Source of the DNA: JBFXAN01 sp050184225
GTDB taxonomy: Bacteria > Chloroflexota > Dehalococcoidia > CAUJGQ01
Length of the DNA stretch: 6,103 bases
Direction: 5' to 3'
Assembly (NCBI GenBank): GCA_050184225.1
Contig: JBFXAN010000269.1
Location: forward strand, 1 to 6,103
Part shown: positions 1 through 5,710 of the stretch, in pieces
How positions within the stretch are numbered: position 1 is the stretch's first letter
Layout of the letters: the number at the start of each line of letters is the position of its first letter
Program-made: the position numbers and the translations under genes
Notes under the pieces: generated by a model
What the model was told of the DNA's origin: nothing
Databases searched by the model: none
The model's input: only the letters and a program-made list of their open reading frames with translations

Positions 1-672
1 TCGAACCGCGTCACCGACGTGATCGAAGGCGTGACGCTGACGCTGAAGAAGACCACGGCGACACCGGTCGAAGTCGCGATCGGCAATGACCAGGAAGCCT
101 CCAGAGCGCTGGTCGATCAGTTCGTCACCGCCTATAACGCGCTGAACTCGGTGATCACCGAGCAGACCCGCTACGATGCCGCGAGCAAGATTGCCGGTAC
201 CCTGCAGGGCAACTCGATCGCGGTCCGGATCCAGCAGCAGTTGCGCAGCCAGGTGAGCACGAATTCGGCGGCCGACACCACCGGCAGCCTTTCGTCGGCT
301 GGCTTCAAGATCGCCAGGGACAGCAGCCTGTCGATCGACGAGGCCGGCATGGCCGCGCTGCTCGCCGACCCGGCCCGCCTCAAGACGCTGTTCTCCGGCA
401 AGGCGGCGAGCGGCGACCAGCCGGCTACCGGCATCGCACGGCTGCTCGATGCGCAGCTCGCCACCTTCCTCGACGCCAACGGTGCGGTCACCGGCGCCAC
501 CGACGCGCTGCGTGCCCGCCAAGGCGCGATCGAGAAACAGCAGGAACGCTTCGAGGACCGGATGGTCGACGTGGAGGCCCGGCTGACCCGCCAGTACAGC
601 GCGCTCGACGTCAACCTGGCGAAGATCACCAACTCGTTCGCCGCGATCCAGTCGCTGCTGCCGAAAGAGTAG
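1..672 (+). CDS. fliD: Flagellar hook-associated protein 2 (filament cap FliD), C-terminal part
   Basis: This is the 3' end of a gene whose start lies before the window; 223 codons are present, open from base 1 to the TAG at 670-672. FliD forms the cap at the tip of the flagellum, under which exported flagellin subunits fold and insert. The visible part matches the FliD C-terminal region. It opens with the 'SNRVTDVIEGVTLTL' strand, continues with the 'LVDQFVTAYNALNSVI' helix and a variable middle rich in Ser, Ala and Asp, and ends in a long charged helix (about residues 170-223, 'RQGAIEKQQERFEDRM' then 'SALDVNLAKITNSFAAI') that is expected to form the coiled-coil leg of the cap. It belongs with the downstream fliS and fliT-like genes, whose products chaperone flagellin and FliD itself, although a 367-bp gap separates them. 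Nothing looks broken in the visible part. Family identity is secure; only the N-terminal half is unseen. Confidence 0.93.
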   Translation, partial: SNRVTDVIEGVTLTLKKTTATPVEVAIGNDQEASRALVDQFVTAYNALNSVITEQTRYDAASKIAGTLQGNSIAVRIQQQLRSQVSTNSAADTTGSLSSAGFKIARDSSLSIDEAGMAALLADPARLKTLFSGKAASGDQPATGIARLLDAQLATFLDANGAVTGATDALRARQGAIEKQQERFEDRMVDVEARLTRQYSALDVNLAKITNSFAAIQSLLPKE

Positions 673-1039
673 CGCCACCGCGCGCCGCAACGCCGGTCGC
701 AGCGCGCCTCACGCAGCCACGCCGCGCCCGGGCTGCCGCAGCGCCATCGTCGCCGCTGCCATCGACGCTGCCATCGACGCTGTCATCCTCGCTGTCATCC
801 TCGGTGCCGCCAGCGCTGCTGCCCGTCCGGCGTCCCGCCGATATCCGGCCAGCCGGACCAAGGCCGACCGGCGGCGGTTCTCGCATCAGCGGCGGTCGAC
901 CCGCCCTATCCGGATCACCCGATCGACCAAACAGCGGCATTATTGCCACATGCGGCCGGACCAGGGCTCAAGCCTGCCGCGCGAACGTCGATAACCCGAG
1001 AGAGAGAACGCAGTCACCCGATGTATCAGAGGCCCCCCG
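673..1039. other. Long fliD-fliS intergenic region, no convincing gene
   Basis: These 367 bp separate fliD from fliS, which usually lie close together. Open frames cross it on both strands, but they are compositionally biased (Arg/Pro/Ala- or Asp/Ser-rich), lack good ribosome-binding sites and resemble no family I know, so I read it as non-coding. It contains the 12-bp tandem repeat described separately and a purine run, GAGAGAGAG (998-1006), about 14 bases before an ATG at 1021 that opens only a short frame out of phase with fliS. I found no clear sigma-28, sigma-54 or sigma-70 promoter and no hairpin followed by a T-run. A promoter for fliS-fliT could still be here. Confidence 0.5.
755..802. 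repeat. 12-bp tandem repeat, four copies (2+2 variants)
   Basis: There are four head-to-tail 12-base units: GCTGCCATCGAC at 755-766 and 767-778, then GCTGTCATCCTC at 779-790 and 791-802. The copies are identical within each pair and differ between pairs at positions 5, 10 and 11 of the unit. The unit length is a multiple of three. On the - strand it would read as an acidic Asp/Ser/Glu/Val/Gly repeat, but the frame around it is not a credible gene. It probably arose by replication slippage in non-coding DNA. Confidence 0.8.
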
Positions 1040-1450
1040 ATGTTCGCTGCCCGCCGCCCCGCCGCATCCGCCTACCGCTCGCTCGATGTCGAAACGCTGG
1101 TCCACGACGCCGACCCCCACAAACTCGTCGAAATGCTCTATGACGGCGCGATCGTCCAGGTCGGCAAGGCGCGCCATGCGCTGAACCGCGGCGACACCAC
1201 CGCCAAGGGCGAAGCCACCAGCCGCGCGATCCGGATCGTCGACGAGGGGCTGAAGGCCGCCCTCGATGCCAGCGCCGGCACGGTCGCCCACAACCTGGAC
1301 GCGCTCTACGACTACGCGACCCGGGTACTGGTCCAGGCCAACTTGCGGAACAACGACTCCCAATACGCCGAGGTGGAGCGGCTGCTCGGAGAACTCCGCA
1401 GTGCCTGGCGCGAGATCGGCCCGGCGGTCCGTAACGGGGTGCCGGCGTGA
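1040..1450 (+). CDS. fliS: Flagellar export chaperone FliS
   Basis: FliS binds the C-terminal disordered tail of flagellin in the cytoplasm, prevents premature polymerisation and delivers it to the type III flagellar export gate. The protein is 136 residues, the same size as enteric FliS, and all-helical. Family landmarks in order are an N-terminal 'AASAYRSLDVETLV' segment, the hallmark 'PHKLVEMLYDGAIVQ' (about 28-42), a middle helix with 'AIRIVDEGLKAALD' and the signature 'ANLRNNDSQYAEVERLL'. The ATG at 1040 is chosen because an AGAGG (1028-1032) lies 7 bases upstream. An ATG at 1021 opens another frame; a C6 run (1033-1038) separates the two starts, and with one C fewer they would join into a longer N-terminus. 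The stop overlaps the start of the following fliT-like gene, so the two are translationally coupled. Confidence 0.92.
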   Translation: MFAARRPAASAYRSLDVETLVHDADPHKLVEMLYDGAIVQVGKARHALNRGDTTAKGEATSRAIRIVDEGLKAALDASAGTVAHNLDALYDYATRVLVQANLRNNDSQYAEVERLLGELRSAWREIGPAVRNGVPA

Positions 1451-1818
1451 ACATACCGGCAGACGCCATGGCCATGACGACCGCCGCGAAGGAGATCGGC
1501 GCGGCACGATTGCCGGCGCAGTACCGTGCCGCACTCGACCTGGCCGATGCGATGCTCGCCGCGGCGCAGAACGCCGATTGGCAGACGGTCGCGGCACTCC
1601 GGCGGCGGATCCCGGCGCTCGCCGCCGCGCTGCAGCACGCCTGGGCGGCGCTGCCGCCGCTGGATCCGGCGACCCGCAAGCGCCTCGAGCGCGAGCGGAT
1701 CAGCGCGATTCGCCGCGTGCTGGCGGTCGACAACCGGATCCGCCACCTCGCCGATCCCCGCGAGAGCCGGCTGCAGAAATGGCTGCTGGGCGCGCGCGCC
1801 GATCGCAGGTTGAACTGA
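1447..1818 (+). CDS. fliT: FliT-like flagellar chaperone
   Basis: This is a 123-residue, mostly helical, Ala/Arg-rich protein directly after fliS. Its GTG start overlaps the fliS stop codon (GTGA, 1447-1450). Sequence similarity to FliT is weak, as usual for this family. The call rests on position, size and pattern: a helix with 'YRAALDLADAMLAAAQ', then 'DWQTVAALRRRIPALAAAL', a loop with 'LPPLDPATRKRLER', and a C-terminal basic helix with 'RRVLAVDNRIRHLADPRE'. FliT proteins bind FliD and escort it to the export apparatus; in enterics they also act on the master regulator FlhDC, which cannot be inferred here. In-frame ATGs at 1468 and 1474 are alternative starts and would remove 7 or 9 residues. 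The GTG is preferred because of the coupling overlap and a GGGG just before it. Another small flagellar chaperone remains possible. Confidence 0.7.
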   Translation: MNIPADAMAMTTAAKEIGAARLPAQYRAALDLADAMLAAAQNADWQTVAALRRRIPALAAALQHAWAALPPLDPATRKRLERERISAIRRVLAVDNRIRHLADPRESRLQKWLLGARADRRLN

Positions 1819-1948
1819 ACAGGTCCAGGGGCCTGCAGTGATGCTCGAGCCAGCCGCCGCCAGTCGCGCCCGGCACGACAGTCGCCGCCATCGCGACGAT
1901 CCCGCGCATAAAATGGGCGCGTCCGCTTTCCACGTCACCGTTCGGACG

Positions 1949-2677
1949 ATGCAGCCGACATTCCTACCGTTGCCCCCGGAAGACCTGACGGCGCCGTTTC
2001 GCGTCGACGGGACCATGGCGGTACGCGGCGTGGTCCGCGAGTTGCTGTCGTCCACGACGCTGATCACGCTCTACGCCGGCGAGGATCTCGACCGCTTCGT
2101 CATCACGCGGCTGCTGTCGCTCGAAGCGAACTCGATCGAGTTCGACTGGAGCGGATCGGCCGACGCCTTGCAGGCACTGCGGACGGCGCCCTACCTGACC
2201 GCGATCGGCACGTCCGGGACCGTCAAGATCCAGCTGCGCCTGCAGGATTTCAGAGTCGTCGAGGAACCGCGCGGTGCTCGGCTGTCGGCACCGATTCCAG
2301 CGCAGGCCTGGCGCGTGCAGCGACGCGGCGCATTCCGCGTCCACCCGCCCGAGCACGACCAGGCGATCGTCGTCGTACGGCGAGCCGGCGGCGGCGAGAC
2401 CGCTTCGCCGCTGGTGGATCTGTCGGTCGGCGGGCTGTCGCTGCGCCAGCCCCCGGCCGGGGCGAAGCCGCTCGAGCTCGGCAGCACGCTGCGGCATTGC
2501 CGGATCGAAGCCATCCACATCGCACCGATCCCGTGCGACCTCCGGATCGTCCGGATCCGGCACGACGATGCCGGGGCGGAAGCGATCGTCAGCTGCGAGT
2601 TCTATGCCATGCCGCAGGAGGTATCGCGGCTCGTGCAGATCTACGTGATGGACGTCGAGCGCCGGGCCCGGCGCTGA
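1949..2677 (+). CDS. ycgR: YcgR-type flagellar brake protein with PilZ domain (c-di-GMP effector)
   Basis: YcgR binds cyclic di-GMP through its PilZ domain and then contacts the flagellar motor, slowing rotation and biasing its direction. From the ATG at 1949 the protein has 242 residues, close to the 244 of E. coli YcgR. The N-terminal half (about 10-115) is the YcgR-N beta domain ('LTAPFRVDGTMAVRGVVREL'). The C-terminal half is PilZ, with both c-di-GMP motifs intact: RxxxR at residues 126-130 (R-G-A-F-R) and DxSxxG at 157-162 (DLSVGG). It should therefore be a functional c-di-GMP receptor. The frame stays open upstream to a GTG at 1838 and ATGs at 1841 and 1913, but that extension is Arg/His-rich and unlike the family, so 1949 is preferred although its ribosome-binding site is weak. 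Its place after fliS-fliT fits a late flagellar operon. An 18-bp palindrome ends at its stop codon. Confidence 0.9.
   Translation: MQPTFLPLPPEDLTAPFRVDGTMAVRGVVRELLSSTTLITLYAGEDLDRFVITRLLSLEANSIEFDWSGSADALQALRTAPYLTAIGTSGTVKIQLRLQDFRVVEEPRGARLSAPIPAQAWRVQRRGAFRVHPPEHDQAIVVVRRAGGGETASPLVDLSVGGLSLRQPPAGAKPLELGSTLRHCRIEAIHIAPIPCDLRIVRIRHDDAGAEAIVSCEFYAMPQEVSRLVQIYVMDVERRARR
2658..2675. repeat. 18-bp perfect GC palindrome at the ycgR stop codon
   Basis: The sequence AGCGCCGGGCCCGGCGCT is its own exact reverse complement and covers the last codons of ycgR and the first base of its TGA. As RNA it cannot close without losing pairs to a loop. A second small stem (GAGCG/CGCTC) follows directly. There is no T-run, so a standard intrinsic terminator is not supported. 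It may simply reflect Arg-rich coding in GC-rich DNA. Confidence 0.5.
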
Positions 2678-2693
2678 GCGGCAGAGCGCTCGG

Positions 2694-2830
2694 AAGCGGG
2701 CTGGTCAGCATAGCCATGCCCGGCTCGAGCTTCCCGTTGTTGATCAAACGGCATAGCCGCTGACGAACAGCACCTTGAGATTGGGTCGCGCGACCCGACC
2801 GGCTTCCGCCAGTTGCCGGCCGTGCGGACG
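2694..2830 (-). pseudogene. Decayed 3' end of a response-regulator receiver (REC) domain
   Basis: Read on the - strand, bases 2821 down to 2747 encode 'GRQLAEAGRVARP' followed by 'NLKVLFVSGYAV'. This is the alpha4-beta5 region typical of REC domains at the C-terminus of hybrid sensor kinases ('GRQLAxxARxxRPxLKVLFxTGYA'). The frame ends at a TGA (2744-2746). Shifting frame just past it, bases 2741 to 2694 read 'NNGKLEPGMAMLTSPL', matching the expected continuation ('..G.LEPGM..LTKPF'), with the conserved Lys of the KPF motif replaced by Ser. The phosphoacceptor Asp, the rest of the receiver and any kinase part are absent from the window. It is therefore a frameshifted remnant with no likely function. 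The identification is by motif recognition; a profile search of both frames would settle it. Confidence 0.62.
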
Positions 2831-2849
2831 GCGCGGCGCAGAGGCCGGC

Positions 2850-3081
2850 TCAAGGCGCGCTGAATCGCCGCCGCCACGGTTCCGCGGTCCGCGGTTCATG
2901 TTCGAGGCGCGCGACCACCGCAGCCATGCCGGGCGACCTCGGCGAAGCGCTGGCGGCGCGGGCCCCACGCCGGCACAAAGGTCAAATACAGGTCGAGCAC
3001 CGACACCTCGTCGCCGAGCAGATAGTTCCATTGGCTGCTGCGCGCCGCAACGAGCTGATGCTCCAATGAAAAGTAGGCGAA
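2850..3081 (-). pseudogene. Decayed C-terminal domain of a glutathione S-transferase
   Basis: On the - strand from about 3081, the reading 'FSLEHQLVAARSSQWNYLLG' followed by 'DEVSVLDLYLTFVPAWG' and 'PRRQRFAEVA' matches the helical C-terminal domain of glutathione S-transferases. It includes the N-capping box Ser-x-x-Asp in 'SVLD' that nucleates the conserved core helix. At the GGG of 2931-2933 one extra base shifts the frame; beyond it the next frame continues with 'GMAAVVARLEHEPRTAEPW' and ends at a TGA (2850-2852), a typical GST tail. The N-terminal thioredoxin-like, glutathione-binding domain is missing and the 5' side simply runs into the region upstream of the GntR-family gene. This is a truncated, frameshifted remnant. 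It lies immediately before the REC remnant on the same strand. Confidence 0.68.
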
Positions 3082-3139
3082 GGGCCGCCATGGATGCATG
3101 GTTGACGTGGCGGATCCCGACGTCGAGGGTTTACCCCAA

Positions 3140-3167
3140 TTTGGATCCAGTTCTGGATCATTAAAAT
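3140..3167 (+). promoter_or_regulatory. Candidate promoter and operator of the gntR operon
   Basis: A perfect 7-bp inverted repeat with a 2-base spacer, GATCCAG-TT-CTGGATC (3144-3159), lies 14 bases before the regulator's ATG. The left arm is also part of the palindrome TGGATCCA. FCD-type GntR regulators commonly bind short inverted repeats at their own promoters, so autoregulation is likely. A -10-like TAAAAT (3162-3167), with a weak -35-like TTTGGA (3140-3145) 16 bases before it, would bracket the repeat and place transcription start close to the ATG. The repeat is seen directly; the promoter and operator roles are inference. Confidence 0.45.
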
Positions 3168-3173
3168 CGTCGA

Positions 3174-3887
3174 ATGAGCATCCCGTTGACGGTCGCACCC
3201 GCTTCGACCGACGTTGCACGCGCCGCCGTTCATACGGCGGTCAAGAACCTGATCCTGCGTGGAAGCCTACGTGCCGGACAGAAACTGGTTACAGACGAGT
3301 TGGCGAAGCGCCTGGGTGTCTCGCGGATGCCTGTACGTGAAACGCTGGAGCGGCTGCAACAGGAAGGCTTCGTTGTCCATGTTCCCCACCGAGGTTGCTT
3401 CGTTGCGGAGATCACCGCCGAGGAAGCCCGCGATCTTTACGGCGTACGTGAAGCGCTGGAAGTCCATGCGCTGCGGCAGACTGCAGCGAAAGGACTCACG
3501 GCAGCGCACCTCGCCCGACTGAAAGCGGTACTGGATACCTACGCAACACTCGTTCGCGACAACGTCATGCGTCAGCGTCTCCAGGTCGATCGAGACTTCC
3601 ATCTGACCTTGGCGGCCATTCCTGGGAACCAGGCGCTGCTGACCATGCTGCAGTCCGTTTACGAGCGCATCTTCTTGAAGATTCGCACCGAAGGCTATGG
3701 CGTTCCGCGCGGTGCGGAAGGCTACGAAGAGCATGTCCTGCTGTTCAAAGCGCTCGAGGCGGCGGACTTCGCCAAGGCGGAGCACATGCTGACCGCGCAC
3801 ATCCGGCTGGGCTGCGACCGCCTGCTTGCCCACATCGATGCAGGCGGCGACAGCAGCGTATCGCCACTACCAACGCGGCCACGCTAG
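3174..3887 (+). CDS. GntR-family transcriptional regulator, FadR/FCD subfamily
   Basis: A 237-residue cytoplasmic one-component regulator. The N-terminal winged helix-turn-helix spans about residues 15-80, with the recognition region 'ELAKRLGVSRMPVRETLERL' and wing 'GFVVHVPHRGCFVAEI'. The C-terminal all-helical FCD ligand domain (about 86-215) carries the likely metal and ligand residues Asp139 and His143 (in 'DRDFH'), His187 ('YEEH') and His209 ('TAHI'). FCD regulators typically sense carboxylic acids or sugar acids and repress the adjacent catabolic operon. The start is forced: an in-frame TAA lies at 3162-3164 and no earlier start exists. No Shine-Dalgarno sequence precedes it, which together with a TAAAAT just upstream suggests leaderless translation. 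It heads a same-strand operon, 34 bp before the solute receptor, and probably controls that operon and itself. The ligand is unknown. Confidence 0.9.
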   Translation: MSIPLTVAPASTDVARAAVHTAVKNLILRGSLRAGQKLVTDELAKRLGVSRMPVRETLERLQQEGFVVHVPHRGCFVAEITAEEARDLYGVREALEVHALRQTAAKGLTAAHLARLKAVLDTYATLVRDNVMRQRLQVDRDFHLTLAAIPGNQALLTMLQSVYERIFLKIRTEGYGVPRGAEGYEEHVLLFKALEAADFAKAEHMLTAHIRLGCDRLLAHIDAGGDSSVSPLPTRPR

Positions 3888-3921
3888 CCACGCGGCGAGC
3901 CCAATCCTGGAGACACTTGCC

Positions 3922-4884
3922 ATGCGTCGCACTGTCCTGCATGTCCTCACGGCCCTCGTCATGGTGGGCCCCGTTTGCGCTCAGACGTTTCCCGAACGGC
4001 CCGTCCGTCTCGTAGTGCCTTACGGCGCCGGCGGCAATTTCGACATCATCGCCCGGTTGCTGGCGCAGCACCTGAGCGAGCGCTGGGGAAAGTCGGTGGT
4101 CGTGGAGAACAAGCCGGGCGCCAACGGCAACATCGGCACGGCGGAGATCTCTCGGTCTGCGCCGGACGGCTACAACCTGGCTATGGTGTCCAATGGCACT
4201 CTTGCCATCAATCCCGGTCTCTATCGGACGATGCCGTTCGATTCGGTCGGCGGCCTCACGCCGATCACGGTCGTTACCACCAATCCGCTCGTGCTAGTCG
4301 TCAACAAATCCGTTCCGGCGAGAAGTGTCCAGGAATTCATCGACTACGCACGCAAGAATCCGGGCAAGGTCAACCTGGCCAATGGCGGAAACGGAACGCT
4401 CTCGCACCTCTCTGCAGAGATGCTCAACAGCCGTACGCGAAGCAGCATCGCTCTCGTGCCCTACAAGGGGACGTCCTTCGCGGTGAATGGCTTGCTGGCA
4501 GGCGACGTGCAGGGAATGTTCGACACGATCAGTACGGCGCTGCCGCTCATCGACGCCGGTCGGGTCAACGCCTTGGCCGTCACGAGTCCCACGCGCTTTC
4601 CGCAGCGCCCGGAGCTTCCAACGATCGCCGAAGCCGGAGTTGAAGACTACTCCGCGGAAGCGAAGGCCGGCCTCGTAGGCCCTCCCGGAATGCCGCGTCG
4701 TCTCGTAGAACAGATCCAGAGAGACGTCTCCGCCGTGCTGAAGAAGCCGGAGGTCAGGCAGAAGCTGGTCAGCATGGGTGTAGAGCCTCTCGGCTCCACC
4801 GCCGAGCAGTTTGCCGCCGACATCCTCGCGGAGCTCAAACGGTGGAACGATATCGTGCGCAACTCTGGCGCCAAGCTGGAATAG
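3922..4884 (+). CDS. Bug/TctC-family periplasmic solute-binding protein
   Basis: A 320-residue extracytoplasmic receptor of the tripartite tricarboxylate transporter (TTT) type. The ATG at 3922 is chosen because GGAG (3909-3912) lies 9 bases upstream and it opens a proper signal peptide: two Arg, a hydrophobic core 'TVLHVLTALVMVGPV', and a likely cleavage after 'VCA' before Gln21. Starting further upstream would bury this signal. The mature part has the family hallmarks 'RPVRLVVPYGAGGNFD' (about 27-41), 'VVVENKPGANGNIGT' (about 59-73), 'PDGYNL', and later 'LVPYKG' and 'ELPTIAEAGV'. Bug proteins bind small carboxylates with a Venus-flytrap fold and either feed TctAB permeases or act in signalling. 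No tctA or tctB is in the window, so it may be an orphan receptor sharing a permease from elsewhere. Its place between a GntR regulator and catabolic-type enzymes suggests it captures the pathway's substrate. Confidence 0.93.
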   Translation: MRRTVLHVLTALVMVGPVCAQTFPERPVRLVVPYGAGGNFDIIARLLAQHLSERWGKSVVVENKPGANGNIGTAEISRSAPDGYNLAMVSNGTLAINPGLYRTMPFDSVGGLTPITVVTTNPLVLVVNKSVPARSVQEFIDYARKNPGKVNLANGGNGTLSHLSAEMLNSRTRSSIALVPYKGTSFAVNGLLAGDVQGMFDTISTALPLIDAGRVNALAVTSPTRFPQRPELPTIAEAGVEDYSAEAKAGLVGPPGMPRRLVEQIQRDVSAVLKKPEVRQKLVSMGVEPLGSTAEQFAADILAELKRWNDIVRNSGAKLE

Positions 4885-4942
4885 CGCAGTAGCGACCGTC
4901 CCCTGACCAGCCTGGACTCCCTCTCAAAGCAAGGACGATTCA

Positions 4943-5710
4943 ATGAGCTCCGAGATCAAAACGAACTTCACCGGCCCGCGACGAGACTACGAAGCCTGGG
5001 CACTCACCCAACGTCCCGATTCGGCTACCCTCGAATACATCCGCTCGGTGCCCACGGCCTTCGTCTCTGATTGCCTGAAGCGCCTGGAGATCCGCAACCA
5101 CGCGCTGCGCGATGTCCGCCTGGCCTACGACATGCCCGGCAAGCAGGTGAGCATCGCTGGCGCAGCCATCACCATGCAATGGGCGCCGCACTCCGAAGTC
5201 CGTCCCTACTTCGAATCCCCATACCTGCACACGCAGGTCGTGGAACAGGCCCGGGCCGGTGACGTAATCGTGATCGCCGGCATGGGCGCTCCCTACGGGT
5301 TCTGGGGAGAGCATGCCAGCAACCAAGCGATCAATCAGGGCGTCCAAGGTATCGTCATCGACGGCTACACGCGCGACATCAAGCCGATCAGGAAGAGCGG
5401 CCTCTGCGTGTTCTCCACCGGAGTGACCTTCGAGTCCTACGTCCGGCGGTTCGACCCGGTGGGTTTCAACACGACCGTCAGCGTCGCGGGCGCAATGGTG
5501 CGACCCGGAGACGTCATGATGGGCGACGACGATGGCGTGCTTGTGATTCCGCAGGAGATCGTCGGCAAGGTCGCCGAGGTGGCAGCCGACATCGAACGCC
5601 TGGAAGTGGATCTCGGCGAAGCCGTGAAGGCAGGCGTGCCCTGGAGCGACATCTATCGCGACATCCACCACCGCAAGTACTACCAGACCAAGCCGCTTCC
5701 GAAGTTCTGA
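4943..5710 (+). CDS. RraA-family protein, probable HMG/CHA-type aldolase or decarboxylase
   Basis: A 255-residue cytoplasmic protein of the RraA/class II pyruvate-aldolase-like family. Seen directly are 'TAFVSDCLKRL' (about 38-48), 'ARAGDVIVIAGMG' (about 103-115), 'WGEHASNQAINQGVQGIVIDG' positions 121-141, the Arg144-Asp145 pair after 'IDGYT', and the C-terminal 'VRPGDVMMGDDDGVLVIP' (about 186-203). In family members characterised as 4-hydroxy-4-methyl-2-oxoglutarate/4-carboxy-4-hydroxy-2-oxoadipate aldolases, this Arg-Asp pair and nearby residues bind the divalent metal and substrate. An enzymatic role is therefore more likely than the RNase E inhibitor role of E. coli RraA, which is also shorter (161 residues); the extra N-terminal 30 residues and C-terminal tail fit the longer catabolic branch. 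A good ribosome-binding site, AAGGA (4931-4935), precedes the ATG by 7 bases. The stop overlaps the next gene (TGATG). The substrate is not predictable from sequence alone. Confidence 0.85.
   Translation: MSSEIKTNFTGPRRDYEAWALTQRPDSATLEYIRSVPTAFVSDCLKRLEIRNHALRDVRLAYDMPGKQVSIAGAAITMQWAPHSEVRPYFESPYLHTQVVEQARAGDVIVIAGMGAPYGFWGEHASNQAINQGVQGIVIDGYTRDIKPIRKSGLCVFSTGVTFESYVRRFDPVGFNTTVSVAGAMVRPGDVMMGDDDGVLVIPQEIVGKVAEVAADIERLEVDLGEAVKAGVPWSDIYRDIHHRKYYQTKPLPKF

Noticed and set aside
626..949. - strand frame with an acidic Asp/Ser repeat over the fliD-fliS gap
   Set aside because: The acidic stretch is only the translated 12-bp tandem repeat; the rest is low-complexity, overlaps the fliD 3' end and has no family resemblance.
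968..1733. Overlapping - strand frames of 209 and 235 codons across fliS and the fliT-like gene
   Set aside because: They are antisense shadows of coding genes with Arg/Ala/Ser-biased composition and no motifs.
1838..1948. N-terminal extension of ycgR from the GTG at 1838 or the ATGs at 1841 and 1913
   Set aside because: The extra residues are Arg/His-rich and unlike the family, and starting at 1949 gives the usual YcgR length. The extension is not fully excluded because the site before 1949 is weak.
3088..3101. Small hairpin CCATG-GATG-CATGG near the 5' edge of the GST remnant
   Set aside because: A five-base stem with no T-run or conserved context is expected by chance.
3102..3107. TTGACG as a -35 box for the gntR operon
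   Set aside because: No acceptable -10 sequence lies 16-18 bases downstream.
3826..3921. Upstream start for the Bug receptor overlapping the GntR-family gene
   Set aside because: It would place 32 residues before a good signal peptide; the ATG at 3922 has a proper ribosome-binding site.
4940..5671. Long - strand open frame (243 codons) almost co-extensive with the RraA-family gene
   Set aside because: It is antisense to a clearly recognisable protein, its translation is Asp/His/Val/Gly-rich and resembles no family, and such mirror frames are common in GC-rich DNA.
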